Of a stretch of 64,000 nucleotides of DNA, positions 10,690-21,499 are shown one piece after another. Source of the stretch: Neoceratodus forsteri (lineage: Eukaryota > Chordata > Ceratodontiformes > Ceratodontidae); contig CM057459.1 of assembly GCA_016271365.2 (NCBI GenBank), positions 493,905,501-493,969,500 of the forward strand, read 5' to 3'. How positions within the stretch are numbered: the stretch's first letter is position 1; each line of letters starts with the position of its first letter. A model generated the notes under the pieces. It had not been told where the DNA came from. It made no database searches and was given only the letters and a program-made list of their open reading frames with translations. The position numbers were made by a program, and so were the translations under genes.

Positions 10690-11317
10690 CCAATCCCCCC
10701 ACTGTAAGCTTACCTATAAAGGACTTAAGCAGTACCTGTTTCAGAATTTATATCTTCATGGTTACAGTAGGGAAAGGGACCGAATATCCTCGTCTCAAGG
10801 AGCCAGCAGCCAGATCCCTTCCCCTTCCTGGTGCCCTGTACTGAAAGCTCCACCCCAGTGCCTCCCCCATGCCACCCATACACTTTGTGACATATGAGTT
10901 TGCAGAGCGTGGGGGTGCTCTATTGATTTCAATGAAGTCAGATTTTAAATAGCATTTTTTTGTATTTTTGTGTGCCACTGGGTTTTAATCAACGGTACCA
11001 TGCAACTAACAAGTTGGATATTAGTTGAGAGACGGCATTGAATTAAATCTGGTGGTAGTGTAAAATATATTAAAAAACTACTTAAAAACCTGCACCATTG
11101 AAATCAATCTAGTGTGCCCCCATGCTCTACAAACGCATAGTGTATGTACTATATGTCACAAAACGTATGAGCCGGGAGTGGGGGCATGGGGGCAGAGCTT
11201 TCAGTACAGGGTACCAGGAAGGGGAAGACAGGTCTCCAACTAAAATCATGAAGATATCAATTCTGAAACAAGGACTGTTTAAGTCTTTTATAGGTAGGCT
11301 TTCAGTGGGGGGATTGG
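10690..11317. repeat. Large inverted repeat (foldback-like), arms ~250 bp
   Basis: Left arm 10690-10965 and right arm 11063-11317 are reverse complements over most of their length. Shared blocks include ccaatccccccactg, cctataaa-gactta, tgtttcagaatt-atatcttcat, ccccttcctggt, ccctgtactgaaagctc and a gattgatttcaatg block near the loop. The loop is about 100 bases. ORFs 10604-10978 and 11122-11550 are by-products of the arms. It could be a foldback DNA transposon or two opposed copies of one repeat. No transposase is visible. Confidence 0.8.
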
Positions 11318-11677
11318 GGAGTGCATCTAAACTGGTGCTGTTTAAGAACTTTTGGCAGCTAGTACCATTCATGTCTGTGTGCTGTTTGAGTCCTACAGAG
11401 GCACCAGCCAGGATGCAATACAGTAATGCTGCAGTATATTACAAAATGCTACAATACACTGCAGGGAACAATGTAATTCAATGGCAATTAAGCCCTTTCG
11501 TCATGCAGTATTTGGGCTTCTGTCAGGTGGGTCATTGTAAACTTGGGTGAGATTTGTGTTACAAGTGAACTAGTATATGTGCTGCAATTTTTAGTGTTCT
11601 GATAAGGGGCATGTTTGACCTGTTTTACCCACTGCCACACAGTTACTATTTTGAGAGCATAATGTATAGAGAATAAT

Positions 11678-11827
11678 ACATGGGTGGGTGCATGTATCCA
11701 GAATTTTATACACACCCGAGGGGTGGGATGCTACATAAACCCCAAGAGTGAAGCTCTGAAGGGTTTATAAAAGCATACCACACTGAGGGTGTATATAAAC
11801 TTCTGAGTTACACAAACCCACCCATGT
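11678..11827. repeat. 150-bp hairpin (MITE-like)
   Basis: Arms 11678-11743 and 11761-11827 begin and end with acatgggtgggt and its complement. They pair through 'ttatacacacc' and 'ataaaccc', with a loop of about 17 bases. The arms are imperfect but clearly complementary over 60+ bases. No coding content. Confidence 0.75.
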
Positions 11828-11829
11828 CT

Positions 11830-12300
11830 TGTTTTTTGTAATTATAATAAATCTCCGGTTTAACTTGGAACAAATAAAGACAAGAAAAATCAGGTTTTAA
11901 ACTTGTTTGTTTTAGTAGTTGAATTCATAAAGATAGACAAAAAACAGCAAACATATTCTTTTTTATCTTCATTTGTTTAAACAGGCAGCAGTTGTGGGAC
12001 TGCTGCTTGTACTGTTACAAGAGCAAGCGTGATTGACAGCTTTAGGGTACAACCACACAGATGAAATGCAAAATGACTACCTGGTTATCCCAGCATTTAC
12101 AAATGCTTGTCAGTAATTATGCTAACTTTGTGAGTGGATTTGGAAACACTTCCACTATGCTGCTTTTGGTTCCTTAAGGGAATAACTTTTAACACAAAAG
12201 ACAGCTAAGGAGATATGATGAACTGGAGGAGACACATGCATAGAAATTATGTTTCTTCTGAAAGTGGATATATTGTAGAAATGTAAGCAGATTTAGATTC
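11830..12300. other. Unassigned AT-rich sequence
   Basis: No gene, RNA or repeat was recognised in this AT-rich stretch. Confidence 0.4.
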
Positions 12301-12301
12301 A

Positions 12302-12960
12302 CAGGCCCAGATATTCAGACTGCACCCGGCAGGGGTGCAAGCCTAGGTGCAGCGCAAGTGGGATGCGCCGGGGCCAGGACCAGGTGATATACAACAGTGA
12401 TGCACCATGACGCAGCACTGTTGAATATGGCACAGGCTGGGCATGGCACAGTGGCACTGCACAGGCTCAAGCCACAGACAGGGAGCAAGGGGATGCGCTA
12501 GCACAATTGCAGATGCTCAAGGCACATCACCCACAATATTCAGCGGAGGGCATGCAAATGAGGCCATAATATATGCAAGGCACAAATGGGGCCATTTGCA
12601 TGTCATTATGGCCCCATTTGCATGCCTTGCACAGGGCAGTCTGGCGACTTGTGCCTGGCACCCTGCTCAGCATGACGTGTGTGGTGGGGTTCCTGGGGCA
12701 ACCCCCACATGTAGCCGCAAACATGGAAATGTGTGAGGCAAAATCCCTGGTAGTCTAGTGGGCCCCCCCTTCCTCCCATGTCCCCGATTGCCAGAATGCA
12801 TCCTTCATGTAATGCCCTGGTAGTCTAGTGGTACCCCCTCACCTGTTGCCATGATCATGGTACAGTGCCATATCACATTTCCCTGGTGATCTAGTGGAAC
12901 CCCCATTCCTCCCACCCACACAGCACCCCTTGCCCACCCTGTATCAAATTTTAACTCTCT
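12302..12960. repeat. GC-rich repeat with palindrome and ~68-bp tandem units
   Basis: GC content rises sharply from 'ggcccagatattcag' (12304). Arms 12550-12570 and 12605-12625 (gcatgcaaatgaggccataat and its complement) pair with one mismatch around a 34-base loop. Downstream, ccctggtagtctagtgg occurs at 12745 and 12815, with a variant at 12881, so units are about 66-70 bp. The abrupt edge and composition suggest a non-autonomous DNA element, but no matching right terminus was found. Confidence 0.5.
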
Positions 12961-13329
12961 CCTGCACTACTGGCTGCCTCTCCCTCCCGAATCTCTGAGA
13001 TTATTATTGTGCAGTGTAATTCCACTTACTTCTCCTTAGACATCTTGCAGGTCCCTTCCCAAAATGGACCACTATTAAACAAGCTGAACTTTCCTTCACA
13101 GGTCTTGTCCCTCGTGGTTGCTGCAGGCCCCCTCCCCCAACCCTCCCTCTGTGCACCCCACTTCTCCGCACCCCTCCTCACCCATACTTACCTCCAGCGG
13201 TTTGGAAAAGCGATCTTCAGTGGACCGGGAACACGTCTGCACTCTTCAAAAGCTTTCCACAAACTGAAGAAATGATGATAAGTCCTATAATGGAAGTGAA
13301 TGGGGGGGGGCAATTTAGGTTGATATCTC

Positions 13330-14160
13330 AGCCAGTTTGGGGAGTTTTGGTCTCAAATTTTCAACATGGGGTTCTTGGAACCCCACCTCATGAACATAGT
13401 CACTGTCATTTTGTTTCTCTGTCCCAAAAGGTGATTTCATGATCACTGTGTGGAATCACCTTTCAGGACCAATTAATGAAATGACCAGTGCCACTGTTCA
13501 AGAGGTGGGGTCCCAAAAATCCCTTGTTGCAAATTTGGTGAAAAAACTCCCAAAAATGACTGGGTTATGAGTGTCCATTGCATAGTTTCTATGTATGCTT
13601 GTAACACCATCAGTTTTTAAGATTTTCACTCCAAATTTCCAACATTGCCATTTTTTCACACCCCTTTATGAACAGTACAGCTGTCATTTTTTGTGTCCTT
13701 CCCACAATGTGTTTTTGTACCTGTGGTGCAGAATGGCACCGTAGCTGTATAAAATTAACTTTCAGGACAGATTAACAAAATTCCAGTGCCACTGTTCATG
13801 AGGGGAGGTCCCAAAAAGGCCGTGTTGAAACTTTGGTGAAAACATTCCAAAAATGACCGTGTTACGAGCGTGCGTTACTCAGTTTCTATGCACACTTGTA
13901 ACTTTGTTATTTTTCATATTTTCACTCAGATTTTCAACATTGTTATTTTCATATTTCCTCATGAACAGTACAGCTGTCATTTTACATATCCTGCCTAAAA
14001 TATGTTTTTGCACCTGTGGTGCCGAATGGCACACTCTCTGTGCAAAATCACCTTTTGGGATTGAGTAACAAAATGATACTGGCACTGTTCATGAGGTGGT
14101 GTCTCAAAAAGCCCATGTTGAAAATTTTGAGCAAAAATACCAACAAATGCCCTGGGCATT
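13330..14160 (+). repeat. ~290-bp tandem array, three diverged units
   Basis: The block around tgaaca-agt-c-gctgtcatttt occurs at 13391, 13679 and 13972, giving periods of 288 and 293 bp. Each unit also carries a 'ttttcaacat' block, a 'gtacctgtggtgcagaatgg' block and a 'cactgttcatgagg' block. A related sequence appears at 51480-52190. Units are well diverged, so the array is old. ORF 13853-14068 is a chance frame. Confidence 0.8.
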
Positions 14161-14289
14161 AGGGTTTCCAATTGTAACGCGCACCCTTAAAATGCAAGAC
14201 AGAGGAATATACATAGAAAAATATGGGAGGCATGTACAAGAGCAATACCAACAGTGCACTCTCGGCATTGACAAATGCTTGTTTAAAAC

Positions 14290-15730
14290 TAGAACACTTT
14301 TAACCCAGTTTGTTAGATCACAGTTATCCATACTTGGGAATAGTATTCCCTCTAATATTACTTTCCAACTTGATACAAACCCCATCTTTTCCACACTCCC
14401 AGAAATTCAGCTGAAATATGGCCTCAGACAAACAGACTTTTATTGTTATCTACAGATACATCACTGCCTGGCAACACTTCCAGTAGCAACTCAGAACTCT
14501 ACTACCTATCCACCCTTGATTACCCTATTTTCATAATTTCCTAAGGCCCGAACACACACCATGCTATATTTCATATTTACCAGGCCCTGCAGGCTACACA
14601 GAGATTCCATACAGAGTTGGTGGCCAGCGGGTGGGCAGAAGAACTGGGGCATCAAACCACTCCCAAGCAGTGGGGCAGAACCTACCAAGCCTATTCATGG
14701 ATAACAGCCAGTCACACGTGGTGTGAATATGTGCTGAACCACCTGATTCATTATTTTCACAACCCAGTCATAACAGCTCACTTTGCTATACCATATACAG
14801 CCATGTGCTGGTGCCAGTGTGGCTAGCAGAGGGTAAGACATACACACATCTTTGGGGACTTCCCACTCATAAAGCCATACCTACGTGACCTGGAACACAA
14901 ACTGTAGGTGTTATTTGAAAAAACTATCATACTTTCCTCAGATGTGTACCTACTGTATAGCTACAATACCCTGCAGGATTCTGAAGCACTCAAACCCAGT
15001 AAGTACTGGGGATCCTAATAATAACTAGCAAAAAAACACTTCCACAGTTGTGGCTGACACTGAAACTTCTCTAGCATAGAGTCATGGACAACAGCAACCC
15101 ACCAAATCTACAAGACAGACAAGAAAACATATTCCTTAAATTATCTTTTAGAATTATTTAACTCACTATGGGCAGGATGGGTGCTCTATAACATGTATAA
15201 AGACCCTAATTTAGTTCCCTAAATGTAGATTAGGTACTTATAGGCAACACGAAGGGGCCCATTAAACAGTAGATCAGTGGTTACATGACTACACCCCTTG
15301 GGAAGAAACACCCTTCTATTTACTTCTATTGCCCATAATCCAAATTGAATATTAAGCAGAACTGAGGGCCCCTGGCCTCCCTGCATCTCCCTCACACACA
15401 CACACACAACCTCTACCTCTCATTAACTGAACTACAGTTCAGCGGAAAGTTACTAGCAAGTGCTTCTGTATCAATGTAACAAACAATAATCAATGCTGTA
15501 TGGTACAATATACAGATTTCTACCCAAACCTGAGCTATACATAAGGGCAGGGTGCATTATGCTATTAATTAAGATATTAGCGTTATCAATGAATGTATGT
15601 TAAACAGTTCAACATTGTTACAAGTTCCTTGATTAATGTATGTATCATTTACACCCGTAGCTGTACTGCACCATATTGAAATGTGTCTCTACCATGCAAG
15701 TTCAATAAAAAATATATTCTCAAACAAAAT
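14290..15730 (+). mobile_element. L1-clade LINE fragment (ORF2 C-terminus and 3' UTR)
   Basis: The translation of 14390-14480 (K-Y-G-L-R-Q-T-D-F-Y-C-Y-L-Q-I-H-H) matches the region upstream of the L1 ORF2 Cys-rich C-terminus. At 14806-14823 the frame reads C-W-C-Q-C-G, then after a stop T-H-I-F-G-D-F-P-L-I-K-P-Y. This resembles the C-x-x-C...H...C knuckle of L1 ORF2, with the final Cys replaced. Further L1-like pieces (A-K-K-T-L-P-Q-L-W) occur at about 15030. The fragment ends in an AATAAA-containing A-rich tail near 15713-15730. It is 5'-truncated, has stops, and abuts the tandem array on its left. Confidence 0.6.
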
Positions 15731-15889
15731 GGCATAACAGTGGGTGCATTCTGGTGGGATAATGGCCTGCCTTGGGTGAGTTGAAGCATGAGGGGACGCC
15801 TAGTGCTTCTACCACCTAAGAAAGACTGTTAGCTCACCATAATGCATCCCTTGGAGTGCCTTATTGTAATTCTGAAATGGGTCCTTTTT

Positions 15890-16099
15890 AATAAACTGTA
15901 TGTATTTTTTAAACATTTTTGTTGAGCTACCTCAGCCAGGCTGTTGTGCTTTGATCATGGACCAGCTGAAAGTACCTTTTGACCAATCAGGACCCAGCAT
16001 TCTTTCTACCCATTTTATAATTGTACAAAATGGTTCACAGCTGGAAATCAAGTTTTGGCTCAGTGTGCCTTCCCGGTCACTAATTTCTCAATAAATAAA
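15890..16099 (+). mobile_element. L2/Rex1-like LINE 3' end
   Basis: The sequence ends ggctcagtgtgccttcccgg, then ...caataaataaat (16089-16099), the signature shared with the other L2-like tails in this window. The 5' boundary is uncertain, and 15731-15889 was not assigned. Confidence 0.55.
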
Positions 16100-16100
16100 T

Positions 16101-17683
16101 ATGGGGCCTATGCACGATTGGGTGGGAAATATGTGCCAATGGCATGTATCATGCCGATGTAGCTCCTCACCTGCAGACAGGTGTGCATGGCCGGCATTCA
16201 CCATTGGCCAGCACCTGTCCACAGCACTGCCCCCCTGGAGTGCAGTACTATGCAAGGCAGAGTAGCAGACCATGTCGTGCATCCAATGGGATGCTCGGCA
16301 TGGATCCCACAGTGGATCCCTTATACGGCAGGGCGCAGGCCCAGGTGCGTGAATATCCCCTGCAGCCACCCAGACCCATGCAGCCACGTATGCCATGTTC
16401 CCTGAGCTGCACATCACTGGGCACCATGACCTCCACTGTAGAAGCCTTTCCAGCACCCAGAAGCCCTGTCTGCGAAAGGCCAGGGGCACCCCCACACCAT
16501 GAAATCCCATCCCTGAGCCTGCCAATCACCCCCAACACCTGCCACAGCACTGGACTGCCCCGAGCTTGGTGCCACTGTGCCAGGCCCCCCATACACACAC
16601 ATGTTGGGCCACTGCCCAGAGCAGTACAGCAACCCCTCCCACAGCCCCCATCATGGTCAGCAGCAAAAGCCGCCCCCCACTGCAGACCAGTGCCAGTACT
16701 GCACACCCACCCTTCCTCCCCCAGCCCTGTCCCATACTACTCACCCCATCATTGGCCAGTGGTCAACCCCCCACCACTGCCACCCCTGACCCCGTTCCCA
16801 CCTGCCAGTGCCGCTGCCCCGGGATGGCCAGTGGCACAGCCCTCCACACACACTGCCTTGGCCACTGGCCATCCACATGATGCTGGGAGTGTGCCCCTGT
16901 AAATCGGCAGTGTGCTCCCAACAGCGGTTGGACAGACAGAGGCCAAGGAGGTGTGTGGAGAGCTGTGCAGCTGGCCATTCCTAGCAACGACACCAACAGG
17001 CAGGAATGGGGGACGGGGTTGTAGGTGCTATGGGGGGGCACTGACCATCACTGCGGGAGGCACTGCCCATCACTGTGAGGGTGGGGGTCTGTGATTGAGC
17101 ATTGGGGTGGTTAGCTTTGTCATACATGCCAGGCACTTCAGTGTAGTGCATGCAGGAAGGGGGGGCAGTACATTCACCAGGATGGGGCAGCAGTATGTGG
17201 TGGAGGGGGTATGGCATTGATATCTGGGGTTGGGGCACCACTGTGGGTTGGGGTGGGTTTTTGCAGTCTATGGCTTCAGAGTGTGGGTCACCTGTGTGTT
17301 CTGGGTGGGTGCCAGTTGCCTCCACGGGTGGGGGCTTGGCTGTGTGTGTTTGGGGGTTACAGACAGGTGCCGGTGGTCTGTGTGTGTGGGGCTGGGTGCG
17401 TAGGACAGTTATGGCAGGGTTCTCCCTGGTGTAACAGGTCCCTTCCTATGCTCCCTGGTGTGCAGCACTACTCACGTTCTTGAATGGCACGTAGTGCTGG
17501 CATAACCCTGCACGCCCCTCTCCTGCCCTGGCACATTGCTTTCTACACAGTCAGGGGTTCAGGTGCAATGGCTCTGCACGCCCCTGTTAGTGCATCCCCC
17601 TCAGGGGCCAGTGGGTGTGGAGTGGCTATGTGCCACAGATGTGCAGTGCATAGCCACTCCACACAATAGTGCATAGGGCCCAA
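16101..17683. mobile_element. GC-rich candidate DNA transposon with short terminal inverted repeats
   Basis: The left end gggcctatgcacgattg (16103) and the right end caatagtgcatagggccc (17664-17682) are inverted repeats with few mismatches. Between them lie ~1.58 kb of C/G-rich sequence whose composition contrasts with both flanks. Near the right end, arms 17615-17630 and 17649-17664 form a perfect 16-bp hairpin with an 18-base loop. ORFs on both strands (for example 16144-16902 +) are Pro/His/Cys-rich compositional artefacts with no transposase domain. A target-site duplication was not found. It is probably a non-autonomous DNA transposon, but could be a GC-rich repeat of another kind. Confidence 0.5.
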
Positions 17684-17689
17684 TGTTTG

Positions 17690-17890
17690 TAAATCATAAG
17701 AATATGCAAAAAAAGAAAAATACTCTTCTTAACTTTTACCTCCTAATCATGGCACCTAATTAGCAAGTAGGGGAATAGAGTGGGGACTGCATCATAATTT
17801 AATAAAGGTGAATGGGGAACCCCTTTTAGACTTAAATTCCCCTGTTAATGAGAAGCGCAAATAGAAAATATGACAAGCTATCTTAATATA
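17690..17890. other. Unassigned spacer before the DIRS element
   Basis: AT-rich sequence with no recognisable feature. Confidence 0.35.
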
Positions 17891-17900
17891 GGAATCTTCT

Positions 17901-17948
17901 GCCAGGCACTAGGATCATACGGAAACTTTTGCAAGCAGTCTGCCAGGG
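17901..17948 (+). repeat. DIRS left inverted terminal repeat
   Basis: The core aaacttttgcaagcag with flanking aggcactaggat is the reverse complement of 23804-23858 with a few mismatches. It marks the 5' end of the DIRS element; any outer part is lost or diverged. Confidence 0.85.
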
Positions 17949-18086
17949 ACCGCCCACAATGACATAAGACTTCAGCTTATACATAAACATGAGCAGCCTC
18001 TCCTCTCCTCAGTTACTGTCCTGCTGTTAATCAGACTCATCAGACTTGCTCTTTTTTTACTTATACTTCAAGTAATCACTTTTAGA

Positions 18087-19735
18087 GTGATTTTCAGTTA
18101 CTGTATGTCTTTGAAAGAACCATCTAAACTCTTCCATTACTGCAAATGTGGACAGAAGATCTACTCAGGAGACTCCCATGATGTCTGTGTCTACTGCTTA
18201 GGCCTCTCTCACAGCATAAAAGCTTGTGAGATCTGCTGGGGGTTCAATTCCACAACCAGGCAATGCAGGAAGGGGGCTTTGGAGAAATTCCTCCTCAAAA
18301 TGACTGTGGAAAGAATGTAGAAGCAGCCTCAGGTAAAATCAGTATCGCCGACCCTGTTGACCAAATCACGATCATCAAAGTCCCAGGAAAAATTGTCGAG
18401 GAGTCACAAACACAAGCAACAGGAAAAAGATAAGGCATCCCTAGCCAAATTTGGGTCAACCCTGCGGACTACAGGTACAACCTCTGCTTCAATGTCGTCC
18501 ACTCCGTTGGAGAGGCCGACTGATCCTGACTGTCAACCAGATACCAAGGTCAGGGTTTGATGTAGGCACTACCATGCCTATTATGGCTGGTACATTACTG
18601 AAAGTGATGGGGTGGGGACCTAACCTCCACTATCACCTGCTCCTATCGCACCTTCTAACCAAAGCAGCACCAATGCTCAGGCAATTCTTATCACCTTTTC
18701 AGATATGATAAGATGGCTACTACCTAGGCTCCCTGTTCCAGGGGGGCCTGTCAATGGGGACTTCCACAAATAACCCATTCACACTGCAAGGTATTCCCTT
18801 ACCACATAGACCTCCTCAGGCACCGCCGACATCCCTGGCGCTGTCCTTACCTCCTGTTGATGATACAGTCGACAATGGATATGAATATAATCTTGATCTT
18901 AAGATGAGGAGGAGGAGGAAGACTATGCTGAGGACCACTATGAACATGGCACCAGCTCCAGTCTCCTCCTGTAGTGAGGACTCTGTAGTGAACACACCTC
19001 AATCTCCTCCAGAGGATCCCTAACTTCTCACCATGATGCAGCAAATGCAAGCTGCCATGGGATTCACTTTAGAGGAGCAGGATTCTACCAAAAAGAACCT
19101 ACTGGAGTTTTGGAAAATGCCAGAAACCCTCTCTGATATGGTTCCTCCCCTGTTTCCAGCATTTGAGGATGCCACTTATGCTGCCTGGTATAGGCCAGAC
19201 AATATACCAGCTGTGCCCAGAAAGACAGACAAAATGTATTCTGCCCCTCTGGGAAGCCTTTTTATACTAGTCAGTTTGAGACTGACTCAGTCCTTATCAC
19301 AGCTGCCCATGACAAGTCAAGGGCACCTAAGCACCTGAACTCCCTCCCTCCTGATAAAGAATCCAGGATGCTGGACGTTCTAGGCAAACATACATATGCC
19401 TCTGCCTCATTGCACCTATGTATTGCTAATTACCAGGCCCATATGATGAAGTATCAGAGCATCCTCTGAAGGAAGGCTAAGGCTGCTGCACAGGCCTTGC
19501 CCAAGGGTTCTATGAAGCAGGAGTTAATGAAAACTCTTATTGCTGTGCTGATGTGGGAAAGCATTTGCATCGTACAGCATATGATATTTGTCTTGGCCAG
19601 GGCTGCGGTCTCTGGCATCTGTTTCAGATACTGCTCTTGGCTCAGAGTAGCAGGCTTTGCCATAGATGTGCAGCAAACAATTTCTAATGCCACATTCAGA
19701 GGGCAGAAATTGTTTTGCCATGAGGTACAATAGAA
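18087..19735 (+). pseudogene. DIRS gag-like ORF1, broken
   Basis: The first piece (18087-18320) starts M-S-L-K-E-P and has a Cys/His-rich pattern: C-K-C, then C-V-Y-C, G-L-S-H and C-E-I-C. This is typical of the N-terminus of vertebrate DIRS Gag. A Ser/Lys-rich segment (18357-18560) follows. Then comes an acidic and proline-rich stretch, and from 19033 a conserved C-terminal half with M-Q-A-A-M-G-F-T-L and D-K-S-R-A-P-K-H pieces. The last open part (19497-19733) ends in F-R-G-Q-K-L-F. At least two frameshifts and several stops (for example near 18318 and 19468) divide it. The start is assigned at 18087 because the Cys/His pattern begins soon after. The protein would package the element's RNA, but no intact product is possible here. 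Confidence 0.7.
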
Positions 19736-19923
19736 GAAGTTTTGAAAGATCTTTAATCCTCTGGCAAGACTCTGAAATCTGTACGCTCCCTGTACCATAT
19801 CCAGCATGGGTAGAAGCATGGGTACCTTTTGCACAGCTGCAGCCAAGGGGCAGTGCCCAGCCTACAGACAGCAGGGATGGAGTAAATGTGGGGGGCTCTT
19901 GTCAGTCCCCACCATAACCCCAG

Positions 19924-20573
19924 GTGCTCACTCAAAAGCACCGAGGGGTAGTAGAGCCAGTGACTCTGCCCCCACAGGCTCAGCATGACTCTTTATATAC
20001 ACCCCCAAACATCTTTACCTCCAGGATGGTTGTAGGGGGTTGCCTATCACTTCACCTGGATCAATGGAAGGAGGAGACTACAGATGCCTGGGTAATGGAG
20101 ATATTAGAAAAGGGGCATGCTCTGGAGTGTCTGGAAAACTCTCCAGATCATCCACCAGTAGTGACAACATACCTACCAAGGTACATGTCCCTGTTGCTGA
20201 AGGAAGCTCAGACTCTGTTGCAAAAAGAGGCCATAGAACATGTACCTCTAGAACTGAGGAACACAGGTTTTTACTCCAGATGCTTCCTTGTCCCAAAGTG
20301 GACAGGGGATCTGAGGCCTATTCTGGATTTAACAGATCTGAACTTCTTCAATGAATACAAGATGTTCTGGATGTTCACTCTGCAGGGTCTCCTTCCCCTA
20401 TTGCAAACATGGATTTGCTTTCTGTGTATGAACGATGCCTACCTCCATATCAAACTCTGGAAACTTCACAGGAAATATCTGAGGTTCCTGTTTCAGGGGG
20501 AACATTACCAGTTCAGAGTGTTGCCCTTTGGCTTATCTTCCTCACCATGAGTCTTTACCAAATGCTTGGCTGT
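19924..20573 (+). pseudogene. DIRS reverse transcriptase, N-terminal part
   Basis: One open frame (19924-20550) carries recognisable RT blocks. R-Y-M-S-L-L-L-K-E-A lies near residue 85, then F-Y-S-R-C-F-L-V-P-K and G-D-L-R-P-I-L-D-L at about residues 118-137. L-C-M-N-D-A-Y-L-H-I follows at about residue 168 and R-V-L-P-F-G-L-S-S-S-P at the end. These are DIRS/Ty3-like RT motifs 1-4. DIRS RTs usually have M-D-L-K-D-A-Y, and here several residues in that block differ. The frame ends at a stop just after the F-G-L-S block, where 'VFTKCLAVV' would follow. An inserted LINE-like fragment then separates it from the catalytic box. Confidence 0.85.
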
Positions 20574-20822
20574 AGTAGTAGTAAAATATTTTATTCATTT
20601 GAGACAAGCTCATTTCCAATGAGGTCCCTATAGTACAAAGAATCTCAGATAATTTCAAATGACATACATTACAACAATACAAAATAGTTATTTAAATACA
20701 AATATGGATGTTTTTATGGTCAGGGAGACAGACCAGAACTTACATACATCAATACACAGTATTATCCGGAACAATGTATTCCCTTAATCCATAATATAAA
20801 CATTCATGCTGTGTAGGGGTGT
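20574..20822 (-). mobile_element. Inserted LINE 3' fragment inside the DIRS RT
   Basis: The DIRS reading breaks off at about 20573 and resumes at about 20823. Read on the minus strand, the intervening sequence ends in 'cattggaaatgagcttgtc', then tcaaatgaataaaatattt, like a LINE (L2-type) 3' terminus with an AATAAA tail. The family is uncertain and no clear target duplication was seen. Confidence 0.5.
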
Positions 20823-21480
20823 TGTGAGGGCAGCAGCCCTTCACAAGGAAGGCCTGTATGTTTTCCCTCATCTGGATGCTTGGCTGTTAAAATCCCCTTC
20901 CAGGGGCCAACTGCTCTAGAACTTAGTTTGAGCCAGACAGGTATCTGAACCCCTAGGGGTAACAGTTAACATACCAAAGTGGGTATTGATGCCCTGTCAA
21001 TGGCTGAAGTACATAGGGGCAGTTCTGGATATGGCCCAGGGTTCAGCATTCCGACCTTTGGGCAGGGCAGACTGTCTGATTGCCCAAGTACAGTTGGTGC
21101 ACAACAGCCATTATGTCTCAGCAAGGATGTTTGTGTGTCTTTTGGGATTAATGGCAGCAGCCATTTGTTACCCTACCACTGGCCAGACTGCCATGCAGAT
21201 CCCACAGTGGACCTTGACAGTCCAGTGGGACCAGCTGACAGATGATCTAGAGCAGATGGTTCTAGTCATGTCCCCCTTGTGCAGAGTGCTCAACTGGTGG
21301 ATGAAATGCAGCAACTTGCTCGAAGGCACTCATTCTTGATTCCTTCCCCACATCAGATCCTCACCACAGATGCTTTGGGATCAGGATGGGGAGCCCATCT
21401 ATATTTTCTGCAGACACTTGTCCCTAGGTCTATTAATATAGATGGACAATGTCAGTATGACGCATCAACAAGCTAGGGGG
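20823..21480 (+). pseudogene. DIRS RT catalytic part and RNase H, broken
   Basis: The translation from 20823 includes H-L-D-A-W-L (20869-20886). This is the position of the DIRS catalytic box L-D-D-W, and here the second Asp is Ala. Downstream, W-L-K-Y-I-G-A-V-L-D-M and A-Q-V-Q-L-V belong to the RT/RNase H connection. T-T-D-A-L-G-S-G-W-G-A-H-L (about 21362-21400) is the RNase H block with its Asp kept. An in-frame stop at about 20918 and frame changes near 21337 interrupt it. The DNA-polymerase activity of this copy is certainly lost. Confidence 0.8.
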
Positions 21481-21499
21481 GACTCATTCTTACCCACTG

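Noticed and set aside
12302..16100. One large DNA transposon starting at ggcccagatattcag
   Set aside because: No inverted partner of this end was found downstream.
16144..16902. 252-residue Pro/His-rich ORF
   Set aside because: It follows from the GC-rich composition of the candidate DNA transposon. Overlapping frames on both strands are equally open and show no transposase motif.
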